NCBI GenBank assembly: GCA_031291675.1
Contig: JARLIO010000092.1
Coordinates: 1-64,000, forward strand
Direction of reading: 5' to 3'
DNA length: 64,000 bases
DNA from: Azospirillaceae bacterium
GTDB taxonomy: Bacteria; Pseudomonadota; Alphaproteobacteria; Azospirillales; Azospirillaceae
Part shown: piece after piece, positions 1-11,238 of the stretch
Layout: the number at the start of each line of letters is the position of its first letter
How positions within the stretch are numbered: position 1 is the first letter of the stretch
Program-made: the position numbers and the translations under genes
Notes under the pieces: model-generated
Told to the model about the DNA's origin: nothing
Seen by the model: the letters and a program-made list of their open reading frames with translations, nothing else
Database searches by the model: none

Positions 1-48
1 CACGTCTTCCGTGCTGAATTTGGCAACAAAATCGAGAAGTCCGGCCAT
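1..48 (-). CDS. N-terminal fragment of a probable IS1595-type transposase, cut by the window edge
   Basis: Sixteen codons are visible on the minus strand, reading MAGLLDFVAKFSTEDV. A good Shine-Dalgarno-like GGGGTGA lies about 5 bases before the ATG, so this looks like a true gene start. The pattern (a short LLDFV..F.TED opening) matches how IS1595-family transposases begin, just before their zinc-ribbon region. That resemblance is from memory of the family and rests on only 16 residues; the DDE catalytic domain would lie outside the window. It could instead be an unrelated small protein. Confidence 0.4.
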   Translation of the reverse strand, partial: MAGLLDFVAKFSTEDV

Positions 49-350
49 CGCTTCACCCCATCAGCAACAGACAGATTCTACTCCAAGGCGAGCCTAGCGC
101 CTAGAACATTTCGCGAACCTGCGCTACCCAGATAGGGAGATTTTGCGTTATCGGCACCATGACAATGACGGTGTTCATTGTTGTCTTGTGACATTTCCAC
201 TCCGTGTCCGATATGGGAAGCCGGTCACTTGAGGTCACGTCACGGATCCCGTTTTTTTTGAAAGAACATGGCAGACGACGAGAATATTTTTCGACCAGGC
301 TTTGAGGCTTTGAGGCTTTGTTCGGCGGCCGCAAGGGAGGTGACGCGAAC
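49..350. other. Intergenic stretch without a recognised gene
   Basis: Between the edge fragment and the 3' end of the DUF1275 gene. G+C drops in the middle, with runs of T around position 250. A short direct repeat of GCTTTGAG occurs around 300-318. The open frames here have no family resemblance and look like chance frames. If the left fragment is an insertion sequence, its terminal repeat should lie in this stretch, but I could not define it without the other end. Confidence 0.4.
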
Positions 351-1004
351 TCAGGGGTGCTCCTCGCCCTGTGCCAGGAGCGGCGGAATGGCGAAGCTCC
401 AACTTGCCACGCTGTGCCATGCCAGAGCGGCCAGTCCGCAGCCGGCGGCGAAAGATCCGACATTTGCCGACATGCGCCGCAGCCTGGCCAGCAAGGCCGG
501 CCGGGCGGTGGCGGCGACGCCGGCGATCAGATCGGCAATGTCGATCATGATTTGCGTGGTGGTGCCGGTCATGAGGGTGGTGGGCGGCTCGCGGGTCATG
601 TGAATGCGATGGACGGCGTTCTGGATCGCCATCGCGGCGGCCAATGTCAGGCCGGTCGTCAATCCCGGCCAATTGTCGCTGTCACCCAACGGGGCGCTGG
701 TGATGGCGACACCGGCGGCGGCGGACAGAAGCAGGAATTTGAGGGTGAGCATGATCCGCATCACCGGCCAGCCACGGGCCTCCATCGGACGGGCGGAGAG
801 TCGGGTGACGATGATGACGGTGCAGAACACCGGCAGAACCAGGAGCTTGGCCAGGGCCCCCGGCGCACCCTGGGCCGCCGCGGCGCCGAAGGTGACGAAA
901 TTGCCGGTGACATGGGCCGTGAACAGTCCATTCAAGGCGAGGAAGCCAACCGTATCAACATAGCCGGCATTGAGGCTCAGAAGCGGTGAAAGTCCGGGTT
1001 TCAT
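351..1004 (-). CDS. DUF1275 (YoaK-like) membrane protein
   Basis: A 217-residue multi-pass membrane protein. The opening LSLNAGYVDTVGFL and the following HVTGNFVTFG are the hallmark of the DUF1275/YoaK family, whose function is not established. Later segments (TKLLVLPVFC-like, LTLKFLLLSAAAGVA, TGLTLAAAMAIQN) are hydrophobic, giving roughly six membrane helices. The ATG overlaps the DoxX stop codon by four bases (ATGA at 1001-1004), so it is probably translationally coupled as the last gene of the minus-strand operon that starts at 5441. Length is usual for the family. Confidence 0.85.
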   Translation of the reverse strand: MKPGLSPLLSLNAGYVDTVGFLALNGLFTAHVTGNFVTFGAAAAQGAPGALAKLLVLPVFCTVIIVTRLSARPMEARGWPVMRIMLTLKFLLLSAAAGVAITSAPLGDSDNWPGLTTGLTLAAAMAIQNAVHRIHMTREPPTTLMTGTTTQIMIDIADLIAGVAATARPALLARLRRMSANVGSFAAGCGLAALAWHSVASWSFAIPPLLAQGEEHP

Positions 1005-1426
1005 GGTGCCTGCCTTCGGTCTTGTGAACGGATCGTCACCACGGTCACCAGGACGAAGGCGGCGCTGATCGTGGCGTGTTCGAGAAAACTGTTGAATTGC
1101 GGGGTGCGGTCCGGGCCGGAGACGGCCCAGAACCGGTGCGCGAGGACGGTCGTCAGGACCGAGAAGATGCCCAGGGCGCCGGCCCCCAGCCAGGTCTTGC
1201 GGTCAAGGATCACCAGGGCGGATCCCCCCAGTTCGGTGGCCAATACGGCAAGGTTGAACAGCCCCGCGGGATGCAGCCCGACCGCGGTCATCTCGGCCAG
1301 GCCGGCGTCCCAATTCGCCAGTTTGGTGACGCCACCGACGAGAAACGGCAGCGTCACGCAGATCCGCGTCACGAGCAGTGTGACCGGGTGATCGAGAATC
1401 CGGGCGATGGCAACGGGTGTTCCCAT
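1001..1426 (-). CDS. DoxX-family membrane protein
   Basis: A 141-residue protein with four predicted membrane helices. The stretch RICVTLPFLVGGVTKLANW, with a Lys after the first helix, and the following ..G..P..LFNLAVLATELGGSALV are typical of DoxX/SURF4-like proteins of inner membranes, whose exact role is usually unknown. An in-frame start 36 bases upstream (1462) would overlap the amidohydrolase gene; I prefer the ATG at 1426 because it overlaps that gene's TGA stop (TGATG), a common coupling arrangement. It is followed by DUF1275 with an ATGA overlap. Confidence 0.8.
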   Translation of the reverse strand: MGTPVAIARILDHPVTLLVTRICVTLPFLVGGVTKLANWDAGLAEMTAVGLHPAGLFNLAVLATELGGSALVILDRKTWLGAGALGIFSVLTTVLAHRFWAVSGPDRTPQFNSFLEHATISAAFVLVTVVTIRSQDRRQAP

Positions 1427-3312
1427 CACACGGCCCAGCAGGAACAACCGAGAGCGCCCCAAAAGGACTTCAGATCCTTGATCGGCAGCCGGCTCGACCA
1501 GGCGTCGGCATGGCCGTGACCATGGACCCCGCAGGCACTGCCGCAGCCGCAGGCGGTTTGGGCGACCCGCTGGAGCGCGGCGCGATCGGCTTTGTCATCA
1601 CCCCAGGCGGCGTAGCCCCCGAACCGGCGAACCGGTGACCAGTCCGGCATGGCCGGCGGCGGCGCATCCTGGTCGAGCGTGGCGAAATCGCCGGCGCCAA
1701 AGACGACCTTGCCGCCGACCACGGTCAGCAGCGATGTGGTGTCGGCGATGTCGTCCTCCGGACACGCGAAAAAATCGCGGTCGGGGACGATCAGGTCCGC
1801 CAGCTGTCCGGCGACGATTTGCCCTTTGAGGCCTTCCTCGTTGGAAAACCAGGTGACGTTCTCCGTCCACATCCGTAGCGCCGTCTCACGGTCCAGGCAG
1901 TTGGCCCGGGGATAGATCCGAAGGCCGCCCACCGTCTTGCCGGTGACCAGCCAGGAGAGGGAGACCCAGGGATTATAGGAAGCGACACGGGTGGCATCGG
2001 TACCGGCCGAGACCTTGGTGCCCATCTCCAGCATGCGGGCCACCGGCGGTGTCGCCTGGGCGGCGGCGGCGCCATAACGGCCGACGAAATATTCGCCTTG
2101 ATAAGCCATGCGGTGCTGGACGGCAATGCCGCCGCCCAGCGCGACGATGCGTTCGATGGACCGCTCCGAGATGGTTTCGGCGTGATCGAAGAACCAGTTC
2201 AGCCCGGCAAGGGGAATGTCGCGGTTGACCTTTTCGAAGACGTCAAGGGCGCGCGAGATGGTCTCCTCGTACGTGGCGTGCAGGCGCCAGGGCCAACGGT
2301 TTTCCGCCAGAATGCGGACGACTCCCTCCAGATCGCCCTCCATCTCCGGTTCCATGTCGGGCCGGGGTTGGCGAAAATCCTCGAAATCGGCTGCCGAAAA
2401 CACCAGCATTTCGCCGGCGCCGTTGTGGCGGAAATAATCGTCGCCCTGCTTGTAGCGCGATGTCCGGGTCCAGTTGAGGAAATCGTCCTTCTCCTGCTTC
2501 GGCTTCTGTGTGAACAGGTTGTAGGCGAGCCGGACGGTCAGATGTCCATCCGCGGCCAGTTTCTGGATCACCGCATAGTCGTCCGGGTAGTTCTGCGATC
2601 CGCCGCCGGCATCGATGGCACCGGTCACCCCCAGCCGGTTCAGCTCCCGCATGAAATGCCGGGTGGAGTTGAGCTGGTAATCGAAGGGCAGTTTCGGTCC
2701 GCGGGCCAGGGTGGCGTAAAGGATCGCGGCATTGGGCTTGGCCAGCAGAAGGCCGGTCGGCATCCCGTCGGCGTCGCGGATGATCTGGCCGCCGGGCGGT
2801 TCCGGGGTGTCCCGGGTGTAGCCGACGGCCCTCAAGGCCGCACCGTTCAGCAGGGCACGGTCGTAGAGATGCAACAGGAACACTGGTGTGTCCGGGGCGA
2901 TGGCGTTGATCTCGTCGATGGTGGGCAGGCGCTTTTCCGCGAACTGATGTTCGGTGAAGCCGCCCACCACCCGCACCCATTGCGGCGGCGGGGTAACCGC
3001 CACCTGGCGTTTCAGCATGTTCATGGCGTCGGCCAGCGACCGGACGCCATCCCAGCGGAGTTCCATGTTGAAATTGAGGCCGCCACGGATGATGTGCAGA
3101 TGATTGTCGATCAGACCCGGCAACACCGAGCGGCCTTTAAGATCGATCTTGCGGGTGGTCGGGGCGGCGAGGGCGAGAATGTCCGAGTCGGTGCCGACGG
3201 CGAGGAACCGGCCATCCTTGATCGCAACCGCACTGGCCGTGGGGTTGCCGCGGTCCAGCGTCGTGATGGTTGCGTGATAGAGGATCAGGTCGGGGGCGGC
3301 GGTTTGGGGCAT
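1426..3312 (-). CDS. YtcJ-like amidohydrolase with a Cys/His-rich C-terminal tail
   Basis: A 628-residue metal-dependent hydrolase of the amidohydrolase_3 (YtcJ-like) group. It shows the N-terminal composite beta-sandwich (LYHATITTLD... AVAIKDGRFLAVG), then VLPGLIDNHLH with the metal-binding H71-x-H73, and a late DATRVASYNPW segment. The substrate cannot be told. The start at 3312 is chosen over the longer frame because the domain begins there and a GGAGA lies about 8 bases upstream. The C-terminus carries ACGCGSACGVHGHGHADAW, a dense Cys/His cluster, and ends ALGCSCWAV. This suggests additional metal binding or redox chemistry, which is inference. It sits between XapX and DoxX in one minus-strand operon. 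Confidence 0.85.
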   Translation of the reverse strand: MPQTAAPDLILYHATITTLDRGNPTASAVAIKDGRFLAVGTDSDILALAAPTTRKIDLKGRSVLPGLIDNHLHIIRGGLNFNMELRWDGVRSLADAMNMLKRQVAVTPPPQWVRVVGGFTEHQFAEKRLPTIDEINAIAPDTPVFLLHLYDRALLNGAALRAVGYTRDTPEPPGGQIIRDADGMPTGLLLAKPNAAILYATLARGPKLPFDYQLNSTRHFMRELNRLGVTGAIDAGGGSQNYPDDYAVIQKLAADGHLTVRLAYNLFTQKPKQEKDDFLNWTRTSRYKQGDDYFRHNGAGEMLVFSAADFEDFRQPRPDMEPEMEGDLEGVVRILAENRWPWRLHATYEETISRALDVFEKVNRDIPLAGLNWFFDHAETISERSIERIVALGGGIAVQHRMAYQGEYFVGRYGAAAAQATPPVARMLEMGTKVSAGTDATRVASYNPWVSLSWLVTGKTVGGLRIYPRANCLDRETALRMWTENVTWFSNEEGLKGQIVAGQLADLIVPDRDFFACPEDDIADTTSLLTVVGGKVVFGAGDFATLDQDAPPPAMPDWSPVRRFGGYAAWGDDKADRAALQRVAQTACGCGSACGVHGHGHADAWSSRLPIKDLKSFWGALGCSCWAV

Positions 3313-3362
3313 GATTCGTCTCCGCGAAAAATGAACCGGTTCACTCAGGACCGGCGGCAGGC

Positions 3363-3671
3363 TCAGCGCTGCTCGTCCCGGGCAATTTGGACTGCGGCCG
3401 TTTGGATTGAGGCCATTTGGACTGGGGGTGACCCGGAGCCCGCTTTCGGCAAAGGACCGAACATGTGCGGTTTCACCTGCTCGAGCCAGGAATGGGCGAC
3501 CGGCTGGCCCTGCCAGAAGTTCTTGAGGACCGGAGGGAGTTGTTCGCCCAGGAGAATTCCCAGAAGCCCGATGAGCGCCACCAGCGGCGGGGCCGGTGAT
3601 CGGACATTGAGCAACGCGTAGATCGCTCCGACCAGCACGCCGGTTGCCAGTGACAGGAGATAGACCTTCAT
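3363..3671 (-). CDS. XapX domain small membrane protein
   Basis: A 102-residue protein. Residues 1-50 form the XapX domain: MKVYLLSLATGVLVGAIY, a short charged/Pro turn, then PPLVALIGLLGILLGEQ, giving two membrane helices. The C-terminal half is Pro/Gln-rich and probably cytoplasmic. I chose the ATG at 3671 because the domain starts exactly there; the longer frame (to 3752) adds a non-hydrophobic leader and would overlap the neighbouring gene. XapX proteins often sit beside isochorismatase-like and amidohydrolase genes, as here, but their function is unknown. Confidence 0.8.
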   Translation of the reverse strand: MKVYLLSLATGVLVGAIYALLNVRSPAPPLVALIGLLGILLGEQLPPVLKNFWQGQPVAHSWLEQVKPHMFGPLPKAGSGSPPVQMASIQTAAVQIARDEQR

Positions 3672-3748
3672 CTGCGAGCATCCTTCCGGCCTGTCGGGGA
3701 GGGACGGGTCCCCGCCGCGATCGGCGGGGACCCTGGCACGAGGGCGCA

Positions 3749-4420
3749 TCAACGCGCGCTGGTCACCTTGTGCGGGAACGTTCCGCGCTGCGGCGCCTTG
3801 TGGACGTGGGTGTAGGCGTAGTCGACCCCCATGCCGTAAGCGCCGAAATGCTCGCGCACGATGGTCATGACCGCGTCATAGGTATCGCGATGGGCCCAAT
3901 CGCGCTGGAGCTCGAGCAGCACGGTGACCGCCGTCATGGAATGGGCACCGGCCGCCTCCATCCGCCGCACCGCCGCATCGTGGGATTCGATCGAGGTTCC
4001 GCCCGAGGCGTCGGTGACGATGTAAACCTCGTAGCCCTCTTCGAGAGCCGAAAGGGTCGGGAACAGCAGACAGGCTTCGGTCCACAGGGCGGCGATAATC
4101 AGCTTCTTTCGGCCCGACGCCCGGACCGCCGCGACCAGAGCCTCGCTGTCCCAGGAATTCATCGAAGACCGCTCGATGGGATCCTGCCGGACCACGTCAA
4201 GCAGCTCCGGCCAAATGTAGCCCGAGAAGGATTCTGTCTCGACGGCGGTGATGATGATGGGAACACCGAAGGTTTTCGCCGTTTTGGCAAGGGCGATCAC
4301 ATTGTTTTTGAGCTGCTGGCGGTCGATCGAGGTGACGCCGAAGGACATCTGGGGCTGATGATCAACGAGGAGCAGCAGGCAGTCGTTCGGTTCGATCAGC
4401 GCTTTGGCATGGAAGGTCAT
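3749..4420 (-). CDS. Isochorismatase-family (YcaC-like) hydrolase
   Basis: A 223-residue cysteine hydrolase fold. D20 in LLLLVDHQ and C117 in ALWTEACLLFP are at the positions of the catalytic Asp and Cys of the isochorismatase superfamily, and VTDASGGTSIESHDAAVRRM is the family's conserved C-terminal block. The likely reaction is hydrolysis of an amide or ester; YcaC itself has no firmly known substrate. The ATG at 4420 is preferred over an upstream TTG because GGAG lies about 8 bases before it. It is the second gene of the operon, 25 bases after the chloroperoxidase-like gene. Confidence 0.85.
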   Translation of the reverse strand: MTFHAKALIEPNDCLLLLVDHQPQMSFGVTSIDRQQLKNNVIALAKTAKTFGVPIIITAVETESFSGYIWPELLDVVRQDPIERSSMNSWDSEALVAAVRASGRKKLIIAALWTEACLLFPTLSALEEGYEVYIVTDASGGTSIESHDAAVRRMEAAGAHSMTAVTVLLELQRDWAHRDTYDAVMTIVREHFGAYGMGVDYAYTHVHKAPQRGTFPHKVTSAR

Positions 4421-4445
4421 CGTTGGCTCCAACGCGGGGACGAGG

Positions 4446-5441
4446 TTAAGTGCGGATGAAATCGAGAAGGATCTGGTTCACCTGATCCTTGTGGGTGGTG
4501 CAGAGGCCGTGGGGTGCGCCCGGGATGATTTTCAGCTCACCCCGCGGCAGCGCCGCCGCGGCGGCTTTTCCGGTCGTGTCGATCGGCACGATCTGATCGT
4601 CGTCGCCGTGCAGGACCAGAACCGGGATGGTCATCCGTTTCAGATCTTCGCGGAAATCCGTCTCGGAGAAGGCTTTGACGCAGTCGTAATGGCCCTTAAG
4701 ACTTCCCAACATGCCCTGCAACCAAAAGCTGTCGCGGACACCGTCGGAAACCTTGGCGCCGGGTCGATTCGCACCGTAGAACGGAACGGTGATATCCCTG
4801 AACAGTTGCGCCCGATCGGCCTGGACCGACGATCGCAGCCCGTCGAAAACGCTCAGCGGCACGCCCTTCGGGTTGAAATCCGTCTGGACCATGATCGGCG
4901 TCACGGCACCGATCAGCACAGCCTTGGCAACTCTCGTGGTGCCGTGGCGGCCGATATAGCGGGCGACTTCGCCGCCGCCGGTCGAATGGCCGACATGGAC
5001 GGCGTTGGTCAGGTCGAGGGCCTCGGTCAGCGCCGCCAGGTCATCGGCGTAGGTGTCCATGTCGTTGCCCAGCCAGGGCTGGCTGGAACGGCCATTGCCG
5101 CGCCGATCATGGGCGATGACCCGATAGCCGTGGGCGGCGAGGAACAGCATCTGATCCTCCCAGGCATCCGCCGACAACGGCCAACCATGGCTGAACACCA
5201 CGGGTTGCCCCTGGCCCCAATCCTTGAAATAGATGCGCGTGCCGTCTTTGGTGACCAGGGTGTCACGACCGGCGATCGAGCCGGCGGGCTTGTGGTGATG
5301 ACCGGCGGAAAATTCGGGTTTTTCCTTGGCGTCGGCGTCAGTGGCCAGGATGCTCAACCCTGCCGCGGAAGAGGCAACAATACTGTTGCTGATCAAGCTC
5401 CTTCGTGACAGGTGCGTCTCATCACTTGTCTGGGCATTCAT
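4446..5441 (-). CDS. Tat-exported alpha/beta hydrolase of the non-heme chloroperoxidase type
   Basis: A 331-residue protein. Residues 12-38 form a twin-arginine signal (SRRSLI followed by an Ala/Ser-rich hydrophobic stretch ending ATDADA), so a periplasmic location is likely. The mature part is an alpha/beta hydrolase: FSHGWPLS oxyanion loop, nucleophile S153 in GHSTGG, an acid in HGDDDQ and the catalytic His in GAPHG near the C-terminus. These are signatures of cofactor-free haloperoxidases/esterases; real substrates are usually esters or acids. ATG at 5441 has GGAAAGG upstream; an ATG at 5459 is possible. First gene of the minus-strand operon ending at 351. Confidence 0.87.
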   Translation of the reverse strand: MNAQTSDETHLSRRSLISNSIVASSAAGLSILATDADAKEKPEFSAGHHHKPAGSIAGRDTLVTKDGTRIYFKDWGQGQPVVFSHGWPLSADAWEDQMLFLAAHGYRVIAHDRRGNGRSSQPWLGNDMDTYADDLAALTEALDLTNAVHVGHSTGGGEVARYIGRHGTTRVAKAVLIGAVTPIMVQTDFNPKGVPLSVFDGLRSSVQADRAQLFRDITVPFYGANRPGAKVSDGVRDSFWLQGMLGSLKGHYDCVKAFSETDFREDLKRMTIPVLVLHGDDDQIVPIDTTGKAAAAALPRGELKIIPGAPHGLCTTHKDQVNQILLDFIRT

Positions 5442-5895
5442 GACGGAAAGCCTTTCCATGACATTTTGTGTACGGCATTGCAACGTCGAGTAGTTCGATT
5501 TGCCGCGACCAACAGGTCTGAGTATTACCATTCGCGTCGCGGCGGCTCTTGGATAAAATTGACCAAAATGCTCGGTTATGCGAAATGTAACCGTCCATTT
5601 CCGCCCCGGCCGCGAACGGGTCTGGCGCGGGGACTGGCGGCGATGAGGAGCGCCGCATCACGCGACGGCTGGACGGGCGCTCGGGCACCGGTGGCGAACC
5701 GGCGGTTTCTCCCGGTGATTGCGTCGCCGGGCCCGGGCGCGTGGTAATTCCGCGCCTTTCGCACCGCAAATCAGGTATGGCTTCGGCCGTTTTATGCTAT
5801 TCTTTCCTCCCGTTTGGCGCGGTGTGTCGCTGCGGCCGGGCGGGTCATCTCCCTTCCTTAAGGCTTCGGCCTGCATGGCGGTTCAGCGGATCAGC
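5442..5895. other. Divergent intergenic region between chloroperoxidase operon and dnaN
   Basis: About 450 bases that must hold promoters for both the minus-strand accessory operon and dnaN. I searched by eye for DnaA boxes (TTATCCACA-like) and found none, so I do not call a replication origin here. Short frames are present on both strands but none has a recognisable product. An AT-richer patch at about 5785-5815 (around TTTTATGCTATTC) is a plausible dnaN promoter area; this is weak. Confidence 0.4.
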
Positions 5896-7023
5896 ATGAA
5901 ACTTACGATCGAACGCGCAGCTCTGCTCCGGTCGCTCGGCCACGTTCAGAGCGTTGTCGAACGGCGGACGACCATTCCGATCCTGTCGAATGTCCTGCTC
6001 CGCGGGGCCGGGGGTGAGTTGGCGTTATCGGCCACCGACCTGGACCTGGAAATCGTGGAAACGGCGCCGGCCGATGTCAGCCGCGCCGGCGCGGTGACGG
6101 CGCCGGCCCATACCCTGTACGACATTGTCCGCAAATTGCCCGATGGCTGTCAGGTCGAGATCGACTCTGACGGTGCGGGTACCTTGATCCTGCGCTCGGG
6201 GCGGTCGCAATTTCGTCTCGGCTCGCTGGCGGCCGATGATTTTCCGCAGCTCTCCGACGGCAATGACGGCCCGTCATTCCGGATGATGGCGGCGGATTTG
6301 CGCCAGATGATCGACCGGACCCGCTTTGCGATCTCGACCGAGGAAACCCGGTATTATCTCAATGGCATCTATCTCCATGCCGCCAAGAGCAAGGCCAGCG
6401 GCGACGAACTGCCGGTGCTGCGCGCCGTGGCCACCGATGGTCATCGCCTCGCCCGGGTCGAACTGCCGCTGCCGGAGGGTGCCGCCAATATTCCCGGCGT
6501 CATCGTGCCCCGCAAAGCCGTCGCAGAAATCCGCAAGCTGATCGATGAGGCCGCCGATACCATCGAGATCTCGCTGTCGGAAACCAAGATCCGCTTCGCC
6601 TTCGATACCGTGGTGTTGACCAGCAAGTTGATCGATGGCTCGTTTCCCGATTATGAGCGGGTGATCCCCAGCGGTAACGACAAGGTGATGGAGGTCGGCG
6701 CCCGCCTGTTCGCCAATGCCGTCGATCGGGTGGCAACGATTTCGACCGAAAAATCGCGGTCGATTAAGCTTAGTCTCAGCCCCGGCTCTCTGGTATTATC
6801 GGCGACGAGCCCCGAGGCCGGCAGCGCGACCGAAGAGCTTGAAGTCGATTATTCCGCGGGGAACATCGAAATCGGTTTCAACTCGCGCTATTTGTTGGAC
6901 ATCATGCAGCAGATCTCCGGTGAGTTGGCGCGTTTCACGATGGCCGATGCGGCATCACCGACGGTCGTGCGTGAGGTGTCGGATGCCACGGCCCTGTATG
7001 TCCTGATGCCCATGCGGGTGTGA
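5896..7023 (+). CDS. dnaN: DNA polymerase III beta subunit (sliding clamp)
   Basis: A 375-residue ring-forming processivity clamp, close to the usual length. The opening MKLTIERAALLRSL..VQSVVERR.TIPILSNVLL is the classic DnaN start, followed by LSATDLDLEI, the domain-2 RYYLNGIYLH and DGHRLAR motifs, and domain-3 FNSRYLLDI, ending in the conserved YVLMPMRV. It tethers replicative polymerase and repair factors to DNA. An ATG at 5875 would add seven residues; I chose 5896 from family length. No dnaA is adjacent. Its TGA is overlapped by a GTG that opens the recF frame. Confidence 0.97.
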   Translation: MKLTIERAALLRSLGHVQSVVERRTTIPILSNVLLRGAGGELALSATDLDLEIVETAPADVSRAGAVTAPAHTLYDIVRKLPDGCQVEIDSDGAGTLILRSGRSQFRLGSLAADDFPQLSDGNDGPSFRMMAADLRQMIDRTRFAISTEETRYYLNGIYLHAAKSKASGDELPVLRAVATDGHRLARVELPLPEGAANIPGVIVPRKAVAEIRKLIDEAADTIEISLSETKIRFAFDTVVLTSKLIDGSFPDYERVIPSGNDKVMEVGARLFANAVDRVATISTEKSRSIKLSLSPGSLVLSATSPEAGSATEELEVDYSAGNIEIGFNSRYLLDIMQQISGELARFTMADAASPTVVREVSDATALYVLMPMRV

Positions 7024-7166
7024 CGCCACCGGTGTGGGGACAGATCGCGTCTCGGGACCCACAAGTCCCCGTGAGGCCGGAGGATCGCAGGATTGTGGGT
7101 GTGGCCGAAGCCTTGATCCCGTCGCACGCGGCGCCGCATCCCGGTCGCTCGGCACCCGAAGCCCGC

Positions 7167-8333
7167 ATGGCGGCGTCCGCGGTGTCGCGCCTGACACTCA
7201 GCCAGTTCCGTTGTTACGAGCAGGCAAGGTTGACGGTCCCGCCCGGACCTGTGGTGTTGACCGGTCCGAACGGGGCCGGCAAGACCAATTTGCTGGAAGC
7301 CCTGAGCCTGTTGGCCCCCGGTCGGGGCCTGCGTCGGGCCCGGCTGTCGCAGATGGCCCGGCTTGGCGCCCCGGGGGCAACAGGCTGGGCCGTGGCCGCC
7401 ACCGTCGAGACCCCGTTTGGGCCCGTCGAAATCGGCACGGGCCAGGATGGGGTGTCCTCGGAGCGTCGGCTGTTGCGCATCGACGGCCAATCGGTCCGCG
7501 GTCAGGCCCGGTTGGCCGCGCATGTTGCCGTGGTCTGGCTGACGCCGCAGATGGATCGTCTGTTTCTTGAGGGGCCGTCCGGGCGGCGGCGCTTTTTGGA
7601 TCGGCTCGCCTTTGGGTTCGATCCGGCGCATGCCGGGCGGCTCAGCCGCTATGAAAGCGTGCTGCGCGAACGCGGGCGGCTGTTGCGCGACGGTTCCCGG
7701 GATGCGGCCTGGCTGGCCGCCCTGGAGGATCAGATGGCAACCACCGGGATCGCCGTGGCCTGCGCCCGGCGTGACATGGTCGAACGCCTGCGGATCGGTT
7801 GCGCCCAGGCGCTGGGGCCGTTTCCCCGGGCCAGCCTGGCGCTTGATGGCGTGGTCGACCGCTGGCTCGCGGAGCGGCCGGCCCTGGTCGCGGAGGATTT
7901 ATTTCGCGCGGCGCTGGCGGCGGCGCGCGGCCAGGATTCCGGTCACGGCGGGGCCGATGGCGCCAGCGCTGCGGTCGGGCCGCACCGCAGCGACCTGGTG
8001 GTTCATTGGCAGGGCGATGATGATCGCCGGATCCCGGCCGAACTGTGTTCGACCGGGGAGCAGAAGGCGCTGTTGATTGCGATCGTCCTGGCCAATACCC
8101 GCCTGATGGCGGTGGAGCGGGGCCATTTGCCGCTGCTGCTGCTTGATGAGGTCGCCGCCCACCTCGATCCGCTGCGGCGGCGGGCCCTGTTCGCCGAACT
8201 GCTGGATCTGGGCGCCCAGGCCTGGTTGACGGGGACGGAAGACACGGTGTTTTCCGATCTGCGCGGCGTTGCCGCATTCTGGCGGGTCGAGGCGGCCCGG
8301 CTGCGTCAGGACGAGCAGGATTTCACGCAATGA
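7167..8333 (+). CDS. recF: DNA replication and repair protein RecF
   Basis: A 388-residue SMC-like ATPase that loads RecA at gapped DNA with RecO and RecR. Visible motifs: LTLSQFRCYEQARLTV opening, Walker A GPNGAGKT, an ABC-like signature STGEQKALL and Walker B LLLLDEVAAHLD. The conserved protein begins at the ATG at 7167. The same frame is open back to a GTG at 7020 that overlaps the dnaN stop (GTGA), which would add 49 poorly conserved residues; that upstream start is possible as a coupling device. Middle gene of dnaN-recF-gyrB. Confidence 0.95.
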   Translation: MAASAVSRLTLSQFRCYEQARLTVPPGPVVLTGPNGAGKTNLLEALSLLAPGRGLRRARLSQMARLGAPGATGWAVAATVETPFGPVEIGTGQDGVSSERRLLRIDGQSVRGQARLAAHVAVVWLTPQMDRLFLEGPSGRRRFLDRLAFGFDPAHAGRLSRYESVLRERGRLLRDGSRDAAWLAALEDQMATTGIAVACARRDMVERLRIGCAQALGPFPRASLALDGVVDRWLAERPALVAEDLFRAALAAARGQDSGHGGADGASAAVGPHRSDLVVHWQGDDDRRIPAELCSTGEQKALLIAIVLANTRLMAVERGHLPLLLLDEVAAHLDPLRRRALFAELLDLGAQAWLTGTEDTVFSDLRGVAAFWRVEAARLRQDEQDFTQ

Positions 8334-8344
8334 ATGCGTGTTGA

Positions 8345-10972
<2,628 letters not shown>

Positions 10973-10977
10973 TGCCA

Positions 10978-11006
10978 ACCCGCGATGAGCATGACCCATC
11001 GCGGGT
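10978..11006. terminator. Hairpin downstream of gyrB
   Basis: Ten-base arms ACCCGCGATG and CATCGCGGGT separated by 9 bases, beginning 5 bases after the gyrB stop. There is no T-run after it, so termination efficiency is uncertain; position strongly suggests an operon end. Confidence 0.55.
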
Positions 11007-11238
11007 CACGATCGTCGGCGGGATGGGCCGCGGTGCCCGGCCGCCGAGAGCCCGCGAAGGGCTCGTTGTATCGCGGGGTTGGTCCCACACCGGGGGAACA
11101 GGGCGCACTCTTGGGAGCGGGACCGGTTTTTGCCATGACCGCCTGACGCCGAAGCCCAGTCCAAGCGAGCCGATCCCGCAGGCGACCGGGGCCGCGGCCA
11201 TTGACAGCGGAAACGGCTGGCAGCACTGTCATGGAACC

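Noticed and set aside
2098-3621. 507-codon plus-strand frame over the amidohydrolase gene
   Set aside because: Antisense shadow of a well-supported amidohydrolase; no family features.
5442-5895. Replication origin next to dnaN
   Set aside because: No DnaA boxes or AT-rich unwinding element seen, and no dnaA adjacent. In many Alphaproteobacteria the origin is elsewhere.
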